Part shown: positions 1-11,211 of the stretch, one piece after another
Position numbering within the stretch: position 1 is the first letter of the stretch
Layout: every line of letters begins with the position of its first letter
Assembly (NCBI GenBank): GCA_001414345.1
Contig: LLCB01000033.1
Coordinates: 1-64,000 of the forward strand
DNA: 64,000 nt
Direction: 5' to 3'
From: Hymenoscyphus infarciens
Taxonomy: Eukaryota > Ascomycota > Leotiomycetes > Helotiales > Helotiaceae
Made by a program: the position numbers and the translations under genes
The notes under the pieces: generated by a model
Databases searched by the model: none
Told to the model about the DNA's origin: nothing
What the model saw: only the letters and a program-made list of their open reading frames with translations

Positions 1-34
1 CCCCTCTCTCTCCTTAATTCTTCTTAGTTCCTCA

Positions 35-83
35 CTACCTACCTACCTACCTACCTACCTACCTACCTACCTACCTACCTACC
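35..83. repeat. (ACCT)n tetranucleotide microsatellite
   Basis: About twelve uninterrupted units of ACCT, ending in ACCC. Confidence 0.95.
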
Positions 84-163
84 CACCCAACTCGACAAAA
101 ATACATCTCAGATCATCTACTATTCTGAGAAGGGAGGGGCGGCGTCCAAGACGTTCAAGACGT

Positions 164-205
164 CCAAGACGGAGAGAGACCCGTGTTGGGCTCTCTCCGT
201 CTTGG
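164..205. repeat. Perfect 15-bp inverted repeat (hairpin)
   Basis: The left arm at 164-178 (CCAAGACGGAGAGAG) is the exact reverse complement of the right arm at 191-205, with a 12-nt loop. Variants of the left arm are repeated just upstream (GTCCAAGACG / TTCAAGACG), so the arm belongs to a small direct-repeat cluster as well. Function unknown. Confidence 0.85.
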
Positions 206-1235
206 GTTGCAATGGTAGGGATTCAGAGTGGGTGGTGAATGGTGAGCGCTTCCTGGAGGCGGTTGAGTTGCTCATGCATGGATTACCGGGGAGTAACTCA
301 TAGCTTACTCACGAGTAACCCACAGCTTACTCGCCAATTTCTCACTCGTCACTCAAATCATCAGCCTGGCTAAACATGCCCACAACAAAATTCACATCAA
401 GTACTGCACAAAAAACCAACTCATAAGCTACTATCTGATAGGGGATTTCAATTCTTTAATGAAGCATTCCTATCCTATCATATCCTACCATCAACTCACT
501 CACCACCCTCACCCCTCGTCACCTCAACTCAATTCACACAGGTTCCAATTACCTCCCCAGAACCCAATTAACTCTCCTCTCCTCTCCCCTTAATATCTAC
601 CACCTCTCTCAAATATATAAACCTCAGTCCCCTCAAAAGAAAAGAACTCCGTCATAAAAACCACCAAGTCAATCATTCAAACCACCCTCTTCTCCTCATC
701 TCATCCCCATCTCCCTCCCTTCATTTTCCCAACCAAGTGTGAATACAACAATGTGGGTATATAGAAAAGGAAAAGAAAAAAAAAAAGAAAAAGGTTGTAT
801 TTAACAAAGTCTTCTCGTCCTCGATTGGGTAGACCCTTGGTTTGTCGTAATATTGTATTATTAGAGCCGAATCGATGCATTCCTTCTCACAGCACATAAG
901 CCATGGAGGCAATGTCGCGAAGATCCAGCCGAAAGAGTTTCGAATGCAAAAAAAAAATTGTAATGCTGCGCAAAATCGTAAAGTCTATAACATAATAGGC
1001 GTCAAGGTTGGGCGTGACAAGGCGGGCGCATATATGTATGGTGGTTTGCGCTCCTGGCCTCTTGAATTTGGTCGAAGAAGGTGGGTGTGGTGTAGGGTCG
1101 ATGTTGATCTCTCCGTATATATAACGGTCAAAAAAAAGGACGAATCCGAGAAAAACTCTTGAAACCCAATAACACCATCGTCATAAGCCATGCAATCAGA
1201 ATGCGAGTAGTGGGGGCAAAACATTAGTCGGATAG

Positions 1236-3176
1236 TCAGGATTGACCTCCAAAGGGACCGGTGGATGCTGTTTCTGTTGAACCATCACCTTCGATGGTCT
1301 TCCTCCAGTGGTCCGGTAAGCACACACAAACTAATGGGAATGCTTTGATTTCACCACTGACGTTCGGTGAGGCGTCTCTTCGACCGGATGTGTTGGAAAC
1401 ACCACTATCCCGTTGGGCATTTCGTTTGGCGTCCCAATCCTCGGCATTCTCATCGATCAACACCCCAGTCGCCCATCCATCATCCCAGATTCCCACAACC
1501 TTCAGCATGTCACCTCTTTCCAAAGCAAACTCGTCTCCGGCCCGTGGTTGATATGCCCATAATGTGGCAACCTTGTCTCCAGGATGAATTTCGTCCGACG
1601 AATAATAATCTTTGAAAAATGGCAATTGCTCAGATTGCTGACTGGCGGCAATTCCTTGGGGAGAGGACATGTCTCCACCGCTTCCCGAGTGCGGCGATTG
1701 TGGGTCATCGAATCCAAGGGCTGATCCACTGGATAACGATCCGGTCCGTCTCGCTGTTGGGGGAGGTCTCAGTACTCCTCCTTGATTGTTCGATACGGGA
1801 CTATATTCATCGGATGAAGATTCGTGTCGTCTACTACGTCCTGCTGTATTACTTGCTGGTGTCACTGCTGCAACATTCCGAGGTGGCGATGGATCCGAGT
1901 TGCCCTCCAAAGCCGACATACGTGCGATTCGTCCTCCTGGTAGCACCTCATATCCTTCTGGGGTCGTGTTTGCTGCAACTGGATTATATGCCATACTTTG
2001 GCCTCTTCTGGCAGGCGAAGGCTGATTGAAAACGCTACCACTCTCTGTTCCACGGCGTTTGCGTAGACACAGGAGTAGAAGAAAAATCAGTCCTCCAATG
2101 ATTGCAGCTGCGGCGATAGAACCAATGATAATCCCAGCAATAGCACCTCCTGAAAGACCCTTCTTGGAACCGGAAGCTGGTGCGGCCGAGCTTGATGCTG
2201 AAGAGGATGGCGTGGATGTCGATGAAGCTGTTGGGGAGCTTGTGCTAAAGGTCATGAAAGCTGTAATGGTTGGTAGAGTTACGCCTTTACATCTCTCCTC
2301 CGCTTTGGAATTATAACAGCACGTGTCCGTACTGTTTTGCCCTCCTGAGCCGCAATACTGGCATAGGCCAATCGTGCTGTTTCCAAAGCCACAGTTGTCT
2401 GGTTCATTGGTTGCGCCATCGATGCAGGTACCGCTCAACGAATTGGCAGGCAATGCACAGTTGGTGAAATCTGCTCGGATCTGTGTATCAGCACTGCTAC
2501 TGGGATTCTGGCAAAGATCGTTATTGGCGATGATAATGGCCTCGCTTTCAGCTTGGTCGGCCTGTTTGATATTAATATCGATCTTGATAAGTTGTTTATA
2601 TGGGGGACTTACACATGTGGCAGCACACACAGGGCGGGAATTGGCCGTTGACAGCCCACATGGCGTCTTGGAGTTTTGTATTATTGCATTACATATTGTG
2701 CTGGTTGTGAAGCGTGCGTAAAGGTTTGTTGTGTTTGTCAAATCAACCGTGTCACAACCAAGGAGGGTTTGGTATCTGGGAAACCGTTAGCCATTGGCCT
2801 GAAAGTGTAACTTATTTCAAGTGACATACTTTTCTTGCACGTAACTTGTCGCGACGTATGAGCGTATCTGTGTGTCGAAGGTCGCGGCGTCCGTGACGGA
2901 TCTGAGGAATGGGCTAGAAGGAAAAAGTTAGTGGTGAAGTCCTCCCTTGGGTAGAGATCCAACGTACAAAAACCCTAGGACTGCGCTATCGGTGACGGAT
3001 ATGGACGCGGCACTAAAGGCAGGACATTGCGTTGACCCAGACAACGAGATACAGCTCTGAGCCATGGTGACTGGTACCGTCGCCAGAATTGAAAGTAATG
3101 CGGTCCTGGTGTTGAATCGTCCTGTTGTTTGCTTCCTGCTCGACCCTGACCCATCTTTCCTCCTTTGCGCTGCCAT
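1236..3176 (-). CDS. Single-pass membrane protein with Cys-rich ectodomain and cytosolic SH3 domain
   Basis: Three exons: 3176-2968, 2913-2830, 2775-1236, giving 610 aa. Introns 2914-2967 (donor GTACGT, branch CACTAAC, acceptor CTAG) and 2776-2829 (donor GTATGT) are both 54 nt. The N-terminus carries a hydrophobic segment ending near MAQS, read as a signal peptide. A Cys-rich ectodomain with several N-glycosylation sequons follows, then a Ser/Thr/Ala-rich stalk. One membrane helix lies near residues 308-335 and is followed by RKRR. A long disordered tail with PxxP stretches leads to an SH3 domain near residues 500-585 (signatures ALWAY-like VATLWAY, DEFALERGD, DDGWATG). This resembles the fungal Fus1-like/variant-SH3 membrane proteins of cell-surface signalling or cell fusion. 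That role is inferred from architecture. An in-frame upstream ATG at 3284 would add 36 aa; 3176 is preferred because it puts the hydrophobic segment nearer the N-terminus. Confidence 0.8.
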
Positions 3177-5363
3177 TGTCGACGACGACTGACAGGATTC
3201 TAGCTCGAGGGCGTTTGCATCGTAGGGCGACGACGTGTCTGTGGTGTTGCTCTCGTGGCCGCGTTGGCAATATTCCTCCCTCATAATTCCTTAATCTCGT
3301 CCTCGGCGCAACCTCATCTACGCGCACCTCAATCGTCCGACCTCGAGTCCTGCGGGTTGGCTGCTCTTGTCCTCCTCTGGGTGCGACGTGGGAAGGTGAA
3401 ATCCCAGGCTGGTGGGAAAGGAAATAAATGTCTGGTCCTCACTAACCAAAAGGGCCTGGTGTGACGAAGTCTCAATCACTTGAAGGGGGGGGTAGTAGAA
3501 GAGAAGGGAAAAGGGAAATGCAAACGAGTGACTGGGTCGTATCCAAAGGAGTGTGTGTGTGTTGTGTGGTGGAACTGGTGGCTGTCAGTCGGAGGAAAGA
3601 AAGAAGAGAGAGCGGCGGCTGTTGTTGCTGTGGGGTCGGTGTGCGGTGTGCGGTGTGCGGTGTGCACCTCAGTGGTGGGTGCCCTGCAGGTGCCCTTTGA
3701 GATTGGCTGGCCGTGCTTTGCAGGAGCTCTTCAGACTTCAGACTTCAGACTTCAGAAGTTCAGGTGCTCTTCAGGCTTCACTTCAGACGCTGGGCGTGGT
3801 GGAAGGTGGAAGGTGGGAGGTGGAAGGACCAGGGTGTGGCGGAAAGAAAGCTTCAGGGATCCAGGGTGCAGTCCCGTACCAGACCAGGGGAGGCCCCTTT
3901 TTTCGTTTTGCGTTTGGCTTGCTTGAATGAGCGATTACAGCGTTAATTCCACTGCACTGGGGTAAGCAGGACAGACGTGGACCAGGGAGGATATTTCGGT
4001 GGTGGGTGTTTAGTTCGCCAGACAAAGCGTTTGGAGTGGAAAGAAGTCAAACCATTGAACCAAGCGTGTTGGAACGAGTTCAACTTTGAAGACTGCAAGA
4101 AGTGTCAAGAGAAGAAGTCGGAGGGGAAACGTCAAGTGAGGTGGTGAGGCTCTCTAGAGTGACGGGTGTTGACTCGCGAGATCAACACCAACAGCAAGCG
4201 AGCGAGCTGGTGGTGGGAAGAAGCACTGCAGAGGACTCGATGATTTGGAAATACGGCATGCGAGTTGTACACTTCTTTAAGATGTGTAAATGAGTGCAGT
4301 ACGAGGGAAGTTGGTAATTCAAGAAGATCCCAAGATGCCAAAAATAACGGGGACTCGCATGTGTATGCTGCAGTCCCAATACTGACGGCGGGCAGCAGCA
4401 TGCATTTCATCAAGTAGACAGCACTAGCACTAGCACGGCAGCAAAGTCCTCCGTCTGCACATATGCACACATGCAGCGCCAGCAGCCCGTCCTGTCAGCA
4501 TTTGGTCAACCATGGTCCATGATCCATCTCTATTCTCTATGATATTCTTCAACTTCATAGGATCAACAGGAACAAGACACCAAGGGGAGTTCCTCTTCTA
4601 GAACAATGAAGACAACATGAATCTAATTGTCCTAGTCTCGCGGGATAATCAAATAGATTTCCCCAGTTGAAGGTAAGATACTCTTGGACGTTCGACTCCT
4701 TTGACTCGCTAATCCTCCAACTTACTCGACTAGTTGGTCTTTTTAGAAATTTAGAGTCGAGTTGGTCTATTTAGTTGGCGACTAACAGTGGCAGACGGGT
4801 CTAGAGTTTCCCATCTGCGACGGCGACTACAAGTAGCTATCGCTGATCCAAATGGCAAACTTCACAACGACCGACGGTCCTCCGCAAGTTTACCCTCTCC
4901 TGGAAACCCGGCCTGGATTCTGTCTTGGAACTGGGACCAGTCCCGTGACTCCAGTGACCAGTCTTGTATCTTGATGGGATGCGTGCGACAACTTGGTCCC
5001 TTGATCCCCGTAACCTCACACACAAACCTCGTGGGAAATGAGGTGCTGCATCGCCAGCTGCAGGTGCATCGCCAATCCAAACCGCTGCAAAACCAAACCT
5101 CGTCCAACCACAGCCAACATCTGGTACCGAACGATTGAAGCTTAATCTCAAGGGAGATATTGATAGTAACAATCTCCCCTCCATTGACCAATGGTTCCCC
5201 GCGCATCCTTGAGTTTATCATTAATGGCATGGAAGGTGACTTGAAATGCCGTTGAATCAAGCGCGTTTGTCAAGTGCATGATGCGCCCTACAGAAACTAG
5301 TTCGCAAGATCTTACTTACCCAAGAAAATCAAAATTGGCCTCCACGAACCACGACGACTGACG

Positions 5364-5663
5364 ATGCGCAAGTTCGCAACCCATTCATTCTTCTTGTTGA
5401 CAATCATCGTGGGGTTCCTTCCACATCAACAAAGCCTCGCAACAGCGAAGAACCCGGGAAGCAGGCGGCACCGAGAAATACCCAATTCAAATGGATGTCA
5501 ATGTGTCATCCTTTCCTTCTCATCCCCGCCATCTGACAGACCAGAAACTCCTTGCCAGTTACAAAGTCTGTTCCAGAGCTTGCCTCCCATTTCATCCGAT
5601 GTTCCTGCCTTCTCGGCACGAGTGTATCGAACTTCCCCAGGAGGTGCGGCAATTCATGACTGA
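5364..5663 (+). CDS. Doubtful small ORF with signal-peptide-like N-terminus
   Basis: A 99-aa frame starting MRKFATHSFFLLTIIVGF. This is a short basic start, a hydrophobic core of about 12 residues and small residues near LATA, as in a secretion signal. The rest is Ser/Pro-rich with few cysteines and resembles no family I know. No introns or promoter elements support it. It is listed only because the N-terminus is signal-like in an otherwise empty region; chance is quite possible. Confidence 0.15.
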   Translation: MRKFATHSFFLLTIIVGFLPHQQSLATAKNPGSRRHREIPNSNGCQCVILSFSSPPSDRPETPCQLQSLFQSLPPISSDVPAFSARVYRTSPGGAAIHD

Positions 5664-6434
5664 CTGACCAAGAGTGGAAAGCCGGCTATCTTCTCCTCGG
5701 AGTGTTCGAGCGAGACTTATCCTAAACGATGAGAATAATCAAATCAAAAGGATGTTCGTTCTCCCAAAAGTATTGGAACCCATGGAAGAGAAAGTCTCAC
5801 AGGCTAACAGCTGTTAGCACGAATCCCTGCATTCTCAGTCAACTTTTTTGATCCCGTCGGACTCTTCATGCTCCTGAAGGATCAACAAACTGCATTAAAA
5901 ATAGCAACTCCTAAGTACCAAGGACGTTCAATCGTTTACGGAGTAAGAATCGAAGAAACTCCATCCGCGTTCGTCAGGAGCAGGTTTGCAGCAACGCATC
6001 GTGATCGATTCAGAACTCAAACGCGTTTCCCATCTCTCCCCTTTCCCCACATCTTTATGCGCACCAAAGAAATACAGACGCGGTTGCGGACGCGACTGCC
6101 AAAACTCCCACCTCCCTACCGGCATACAAATCAATCAAACGCATTGTCCAAAAGACCTTGGTTGGGAGAATTGTGGTTTGGTAAGGAAAACTGCATGTTT
6201 GAATAAAGATTGGGATATGAACTGATGCCGAGTGACTTTGTAGTTTGGTTTGCGATTTGTGTTTTTGCGAATCGAATGAAACGCATATCCCTATCGATCT
6301 TAAGACCTAAAGAAGACGAGTTTGCGATCGAATGAGAAGGATGTTTAGTTTTAGTCTCTGCTCGCGAGAAACGTCGAAATCTCTCACACCTCGTCCTCAA
6401 ACAAATACCTAGGCAGCTACTTTTTAAAATTTGC

Positions 6435-6487
6435 CTCACTAACAATCTCACTAACAATCTCACTAACAATCTCACTAACAATCTCAC
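6435..6487. repeat. 12-bp tandem repeat
   Basis: Four perfect copies of CTCACTAACAAT plus a partial fifth. Confidence 0.95.
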
Positions 6488-8385
6488 CTATAAAGACCCT
6501 AACCACGTCCATATATCCATATACCTCACCTAAATATACCGTAATCTAATCTCTACCTGCCCTATCTCTCTCACGGCAACCAAAAAATAAAAAAGTGTAA
6601 AATTCGTCCACCCCATTCGACATTCGACATTCGACAGTGGACGCGCGTGGAAGCGTGGAGATGAACAAACAAGCCAAGCCAAGGATCTCTCGGAAATTGG
6701 AAATCCCACAAGCGAGCAAAGGGGCGCGGCAGAGCGACGAGGGCCACCCTGGCATCGCATATCAGAGATGTGATATAGTTTTACACGACGTTTGATCGTC
6801 TCTTTTCCCTCTCTTCTTTTTTTGTTTTGTTTTGTTTTTTGGTGCTGCTGCTGGTGGTGCTGGTGCTGGTGCTGCTCGGCTTTGTTTTCTTTGCTCTCGG
6901 GCTGGCGCGCGAGTTGTACGTGTATTGTTTGAAGATGGAAGATGGAAGAGGGAGAGGAAGAAGAGAGATGTTTGGCAAGGGAGTGAGCACTGAGGAGTTC
7001 AGTTTAGTTTGGTTTAGTTTAGTTTGGTAGGGAGGTAGGGAGGTAGGGAGGTAATATCCCAGACCTGGTTGAGTGGAAAGTCAAATCCCTCGAGGCTATT
7101 CCTTTCTCTCGTTGTTGTCGGGAGTCGGGACTCGGGAGGCTGGAGATTCAACCGACCTCCCCTCTGAGGGCTCTTGGATGGTGGAGACTGGGACGGGCCG
7201 GGGTCGAACGAAGGGGGGGCGACGTTGAGGGGATCATGATTCATGATTCATGAACTACGACGGAGAGAAATCAAAATGAAAGGGGAGAGATGTTTATATA
7301 CTCCTCCTCTCTCTCTCTCTCTGTCTGTCGATCAACTTCTCGCTGAGAATCGAAACGAAACGATTCAAACGAAATGAAACATCGACTCTGCGCATTTGTG
7401 AGGGGCGAGTAGGAGAAAATGAGAGGCATGTTTTCTAAGCGGGGGAGGATAATCAAAAGAGGGTTCGAGCGCGTCTCCGCGCTTGTGGAGCGACGCGCCG
7501 ACGGCTGGGGGGGGGGGTTTCTTCTTCTTCTTTTTGCTAGGCTCTCTGGGGTCTGGTAACTGGTTGAGGAAAAGAAAAGAAGCGAGGGAGGAAGAGAGGT
7601 TCCAGAAGTATCTCCATACCGAGTGGGTGTGTTATTTCGGAGGCGGTGATCGCTTCCTTCTTGTTGTATTCGGGCAATTTCGTGGCATCGTGGCATCGTG
7701 GCATCGTGGTTCGGTTCTCTTGACTTCTCTGGGGCTGTCTTGGAAAGCAGGTGGTGGTCTAAGAATTCCGACCTGGCTTTCGGGAATCGGGATGTCAAGA
7801 ACTCTGTCCGAGAGTCTGGCGCTTTGATGCAACTTGACGAGTTCAAAGGATTCCTCCCGATTTGATTTCTATCCCGTTGTCGAGAATACGCAGGGGAAGG
7901 GAGCTGAAAGAAAGACGTGAGACTGAGAGCAGTCACTTCCCGAAGTTACATCTACGTGCTGTGAAGTACCGTACCGGACTTTCTTCAGCTCGCAATTGTG
8001 GGATGGATGGGTGGCGCGTGATGAGGTCCCAAATGAATGGTCATGGGCGTTCGATATGTCTCAAGATATGTGATATCAAGAACGTACTGTGGAGAGTGGA
8101 GAGTGGAGCTCATAGTTTCTTTTTTCTTCTGTTGTGGTGGTTTTTATGTCGCACTTTTGTTTACTTTGGTTGTTGATAAGTGCAAGATAACTAGGTAGGT
8201 AGTGAGTGGCTTTCCCTACCCCGCCACTGTTCTGCTAAGGACTATACAAAATAGTTTGAAGGATGACAAGGATTAGAAGGATTAGAAGGATTAGAAGCTC
8301 AAATTCTCAATTCTCCTAACCCTTCTCAGGTAGGTAGCACGCGGTGAACAGAAAAAGCGGTAGTTTGCGTATCTGCCTACATAGC

Positions 8386-8480
8386 TCGTTGTTCTAACTA
8401 TATAGGGCAATGCAAAGTAATCACCCTATATACTTCGAACAATTTGGAATATCAACCTTGAAGTTTAGATCAATCAAGCT
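8386..8480. mobile_element. MITE-like fragment, same family as 19950-20083
   Basis: It begins TCGTTGTTCTAAC like the left end of the 19950-20083 element. It shares internal blocks with that copy (TAGGG.AAT, TACTT.GAACAAT, ATATC/TTGACC) in the same order. The right terminal repeat is not recognisable, so it is truncated or diverged. Confidence 0.45.
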
Positions 8481-9008
8481 AAATTGTTTTAGCAAGTTGA
8501 AAGAATAAGCAAGATAGGCGGGCACGACTCTTAATATATTTACTGCCGCGTTTTCTGTCGACCGGGAGGGTAGTAGCTACGATTATCTGAGATCATTTGA
8601 AGTAGCGAGGGTGGATGTAGGAAGAGCAGCGAGATTCGCTTCCTAACCATCCGCTCGATCCTGCTTGTAAATATTTTCTTTGTCTCGAGGATCTCTTGTC
8701 TTGGAATTATCGGCCGTAGATACATAGTCAATATCACTTTAATGTAAAGTTTGTTGACTCGTCTGAGTCGTCTCCACAAGACAAGAGACTCAAGTAACTC
8801 CAGGAATCAACCAAAGAAGAAAATTGAACAAAACTTAGGCAAGAAGAATGTACCTTCCCTAGGTATGTTTCTATTGATCAATCCTGTAGAGGGGTTGTAA
8901 ATTCTATGTTTTCCTAACCTCCAAAAGCAAAAAACGCCACCCAAAGCTCAAACTACTCAAGCGGGGTATTTTAGAAATAGAGGAAACAAAATTTGGTATT
9001 AAAGACCC

Positions 9009-10677
9009 CTATTCCATTTCAATAGTTCCCGGTGGTTTACTAGTCAAATCGTACTCCACTCTGCAAACACCATCAACCTCATTCACAATTCTCGTGCTCA
9101 CTCTCTCCAAAAACTCCCAGTCGAAACGGAAGATATTCGCAGTCATGAAATCCGTTGTCTGGACAGCTCTTAAAGCAATGACTTGTTGGTGCACTCTCTT
9201 ATCACCCATTACGCCCACTGCCTTTACTGGGAGGAGAGCAGCAAAGGCTTGTGAGATTTGGTCGTAGAGTCCTGCGGCTTTGATCTCTTCAATGAAGATG
9301 AAATCTGCTTTTCGGGCTATGGCGACTTGTTCTCGGGTAACTTCACCTAGAACACGGATGGCAATTCCGGGACCTGGGAAGGGATGTCTCATAACGAGAT
9401 CGTGTGGGATACCAAGTTTTCTTCCCAACTCACGGACTTCGTCCTTGAAGAGTTCGCGAAGAGGTTCGATAAGTTTTAGGCCTTGGCCATTCATCATTCG
9501 CTCGGGGAGACCACCGACGTTGTGGTGGGTTTTGATGGTTGCTGAAGGTCCTTTGAAGGAGATGGATTCGATTACGTCGGGGTAGAGAGTTCCCTGAAGG
9601 AACCATTCAATTCTTCCAGCTTTTGGTGAGTCTGCGGCAGCTTTTTCGATTTTGAGGGCCTCGGCTTCGAAGACATCAATGAAAGTTCCTCCAATGAACT
9701 TTCTCTTCTTCTCGGGGTCGTCGTGGATTCCCTTGAGACCGTCAAGGAAGAGGTCGGAGGCGTCGACTACAGTAAGGTTGATGCCAAGATGTTTGGTCAA
9801 TGTCTCCTTGACTTGTTCGCATTCGTTGAGACGCATACAACCATTGTCGACAAGAACAGCGTGGAAGCGATCTCCAATTGCTTCGTGCATCAATTTGGCT
9901 GCTACGGTGGAATCTACACCTCCGCTGACGGCTCCGAGGACTTGTCCCTTTTCTCCTACCAATGCTCTGATTCTAGCGATTTCCTTGTCTACGAACTTGT
10001 CCATAGTCCAGTTTTGTTGGGCCCCGCAGATTCCAACAGCAAAGTTCTCGAGAACCTTGGTTCCCCGTGGAGTGTGCGTCACCTCTGGGTGAAATTGGAT
10101 GCCATAAATTGGCTTTGTCTCGTGAGCGATACCGGCGAAGGGGGAGTTTTTGGAAACTGCGACAACGTGGAAATTTGGAGGAAGAGCACCAAGTTTGTCG
10201 CCGTGTGACATCCAGACCTTAAGATCATCTTCTAAGCCTTGGAAGAGTTTGTCAACACGTCCATCTACCCTCTTAGCCTCCAATTGTGCGTGTCCGTATT
10301 CTCTTTCGGTCCCAGCAATAACATTCTTCCCGTTGTGCCAGGCGATCTCTTGTAATCCATAGCATATTCCCAAAATCGGGACATTAAGATCAAAGAAAGC
10401 GGGGTCAACGTGAGGGGCACCGTCTTCGTAAACTGAGTAGGGACCTCCAGAGAGAATGATTCCTTTTGGTTTCCAGGAAAGGTCGGCTAGTTTCTGTGTG
10501 CAAGGGAGCATTTCAGAGTAGACATTGAGTTCTCGGAGTCTGCGGGTAATCAGATGCGTGTATTGAGATCTAGAAGTATGTTAGATGAATCTTTTGGCAG
10601 TTTCTTTCTTTAACCTACCCGAAATCCAGCGTCAAGATGGTATCGAACGTCTTGTTGGGTTCATCGGGGAGAGCCAT
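9009..10677 (-). CDS. GUA1: GMP synthase (glutamine-hydrolysing)
   Basis: Converts XMP to GMP with ATP and glutamine, the last step of guanine nucleotide synthesis; cytosolic. Two exons, 10677-10619 and 10569-9009, give 539 aa, the usual fungal length. The 49-nt intron (donor GTAGGT, acceptor TTCTAG) joins LTLDFG to [14 protein letters not shown], the canonical start of the glutaminase domain. The class I amidotransferase domain shows [10 protein letters not shown], the nucleophile Cys in GICYGLQ (about C89) and [10 protein letters not shown]. The ATP-pyrophosphatase domain has the P-loop [10 protein letters not shown]. The dimerisation domain ends with the family's C-terminal KPPGTIEME. Nothing is missing. 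It is head-to-head with the BCP1 homologue across 534 bp. Confidence 0.97.
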
Positions 10678-11211
10678 GTTTGCTGGTGTATAAAGTTGAG
10701 GTGTACGGTCAGAAGATTTGATAGGCGAGGTCGTTAGAATACAAATAGGGTAGAAAAGAAGGAACAACGAGAGAGGGGAAGATCCCAAGAAGAGTCAAAA
10801 AGAATGAATTGTCGCCGACTATTTATGACTCGCCGCGTAGTGGGATGCGATGGCGGGGAAATTTTTCTTTATCAGAATGCAGGCCGATAACGCGCCGTCT
10901 TAACAACCAGAGCGGCACTAAATACGTTCTTCCTTAAGGCTTGCTCCTTATTTTAGCTAGCAAAGTAGTACGCTAAGTAATTATTAAATCTAGGAAACAA
11001 TCAAAGTGATTATCAGAACGATTAGGGAGAGTTGTAGGCGTTGTTCTAAGGCTTGAATTGTTCTGGAAAGTTAGAACATGGAGAATTAGCTGCCGCTTTA
11101 ATCGTATTGCGATAAGAGCCTCAGGCATAGAGGGGTTCAAATCGTCAAGACGATTCAATAAATTCTTCAACATTAGAAAGTCTGTAGTACAACACCATCC
11201 CAAACCCCAAA
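10678..11211. promoter_or_regulatory. Divergent promoter region, GMP synthase / BCP1
   Basis: 534 bp between two divergently transcribed start codons. It contains no other gene and must hold both promoters; I see no unambiguous TATA box for either gene. Confidence 0.5.

Larger units (their letters stand above)
1..1235. other. Intergenic region downstream of the SH3 gene
   Basis: No supportable gene. It holds an (ACCT)n microsatellite, a 15-bp perfect inverted repeat, short direct repeats of a TTACTC-containing unit around 290-340, and pyrimidine-rich DNA. The reading frames here are short, repetitive and without recognisable protein features. The 3' UTR of the minus-strand SH3 gene should occupy the right end. 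Confidence 0.6.
3285..9008. other. Long gene-poor region rich in short tandem repeats
   Basis: 5.7 kb between two minus-strand genes, so it lies upstream of the SH3 gene and downstream of GMP synthase. I could not support a gene: open frames are short, low in complexity and conflict on both strands. It contains many short tandem repeats: a 7-nt GTGTGCG-type unit near 3640-3666, ACTTCAG units near 3725-3755, a 12-nt unit at 6435-6487, GTAGGGAG near 7027-7050, CATCGTGG near 7684-7710 and GATTAGAAG near 8270-8297. There are also G11 and CT runs and a MITE-like fragment near 8386. It may be a long promoter or hold a non-coding transcript; nothing in the sequence decides. Confidence 0.5.

Noticed and set aside
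4788..5260. Overlapping frames of 115-132 codons on both strands
   Set aside because: No protein-like features on any strand, and mutual overlap.
7271..7936. 221-codon minus-strand open frame
   Set aside because: Low-complexity Ser/Arg/Pro-rich translation over tandem repeats and homopolymer runs, with competing frames on the other strand; no domain, intron or promoter support.
9652..10208. Plus-strand frames of 146 and 161 codons
   Set aside because: Antisense shadows of GMP synthase.
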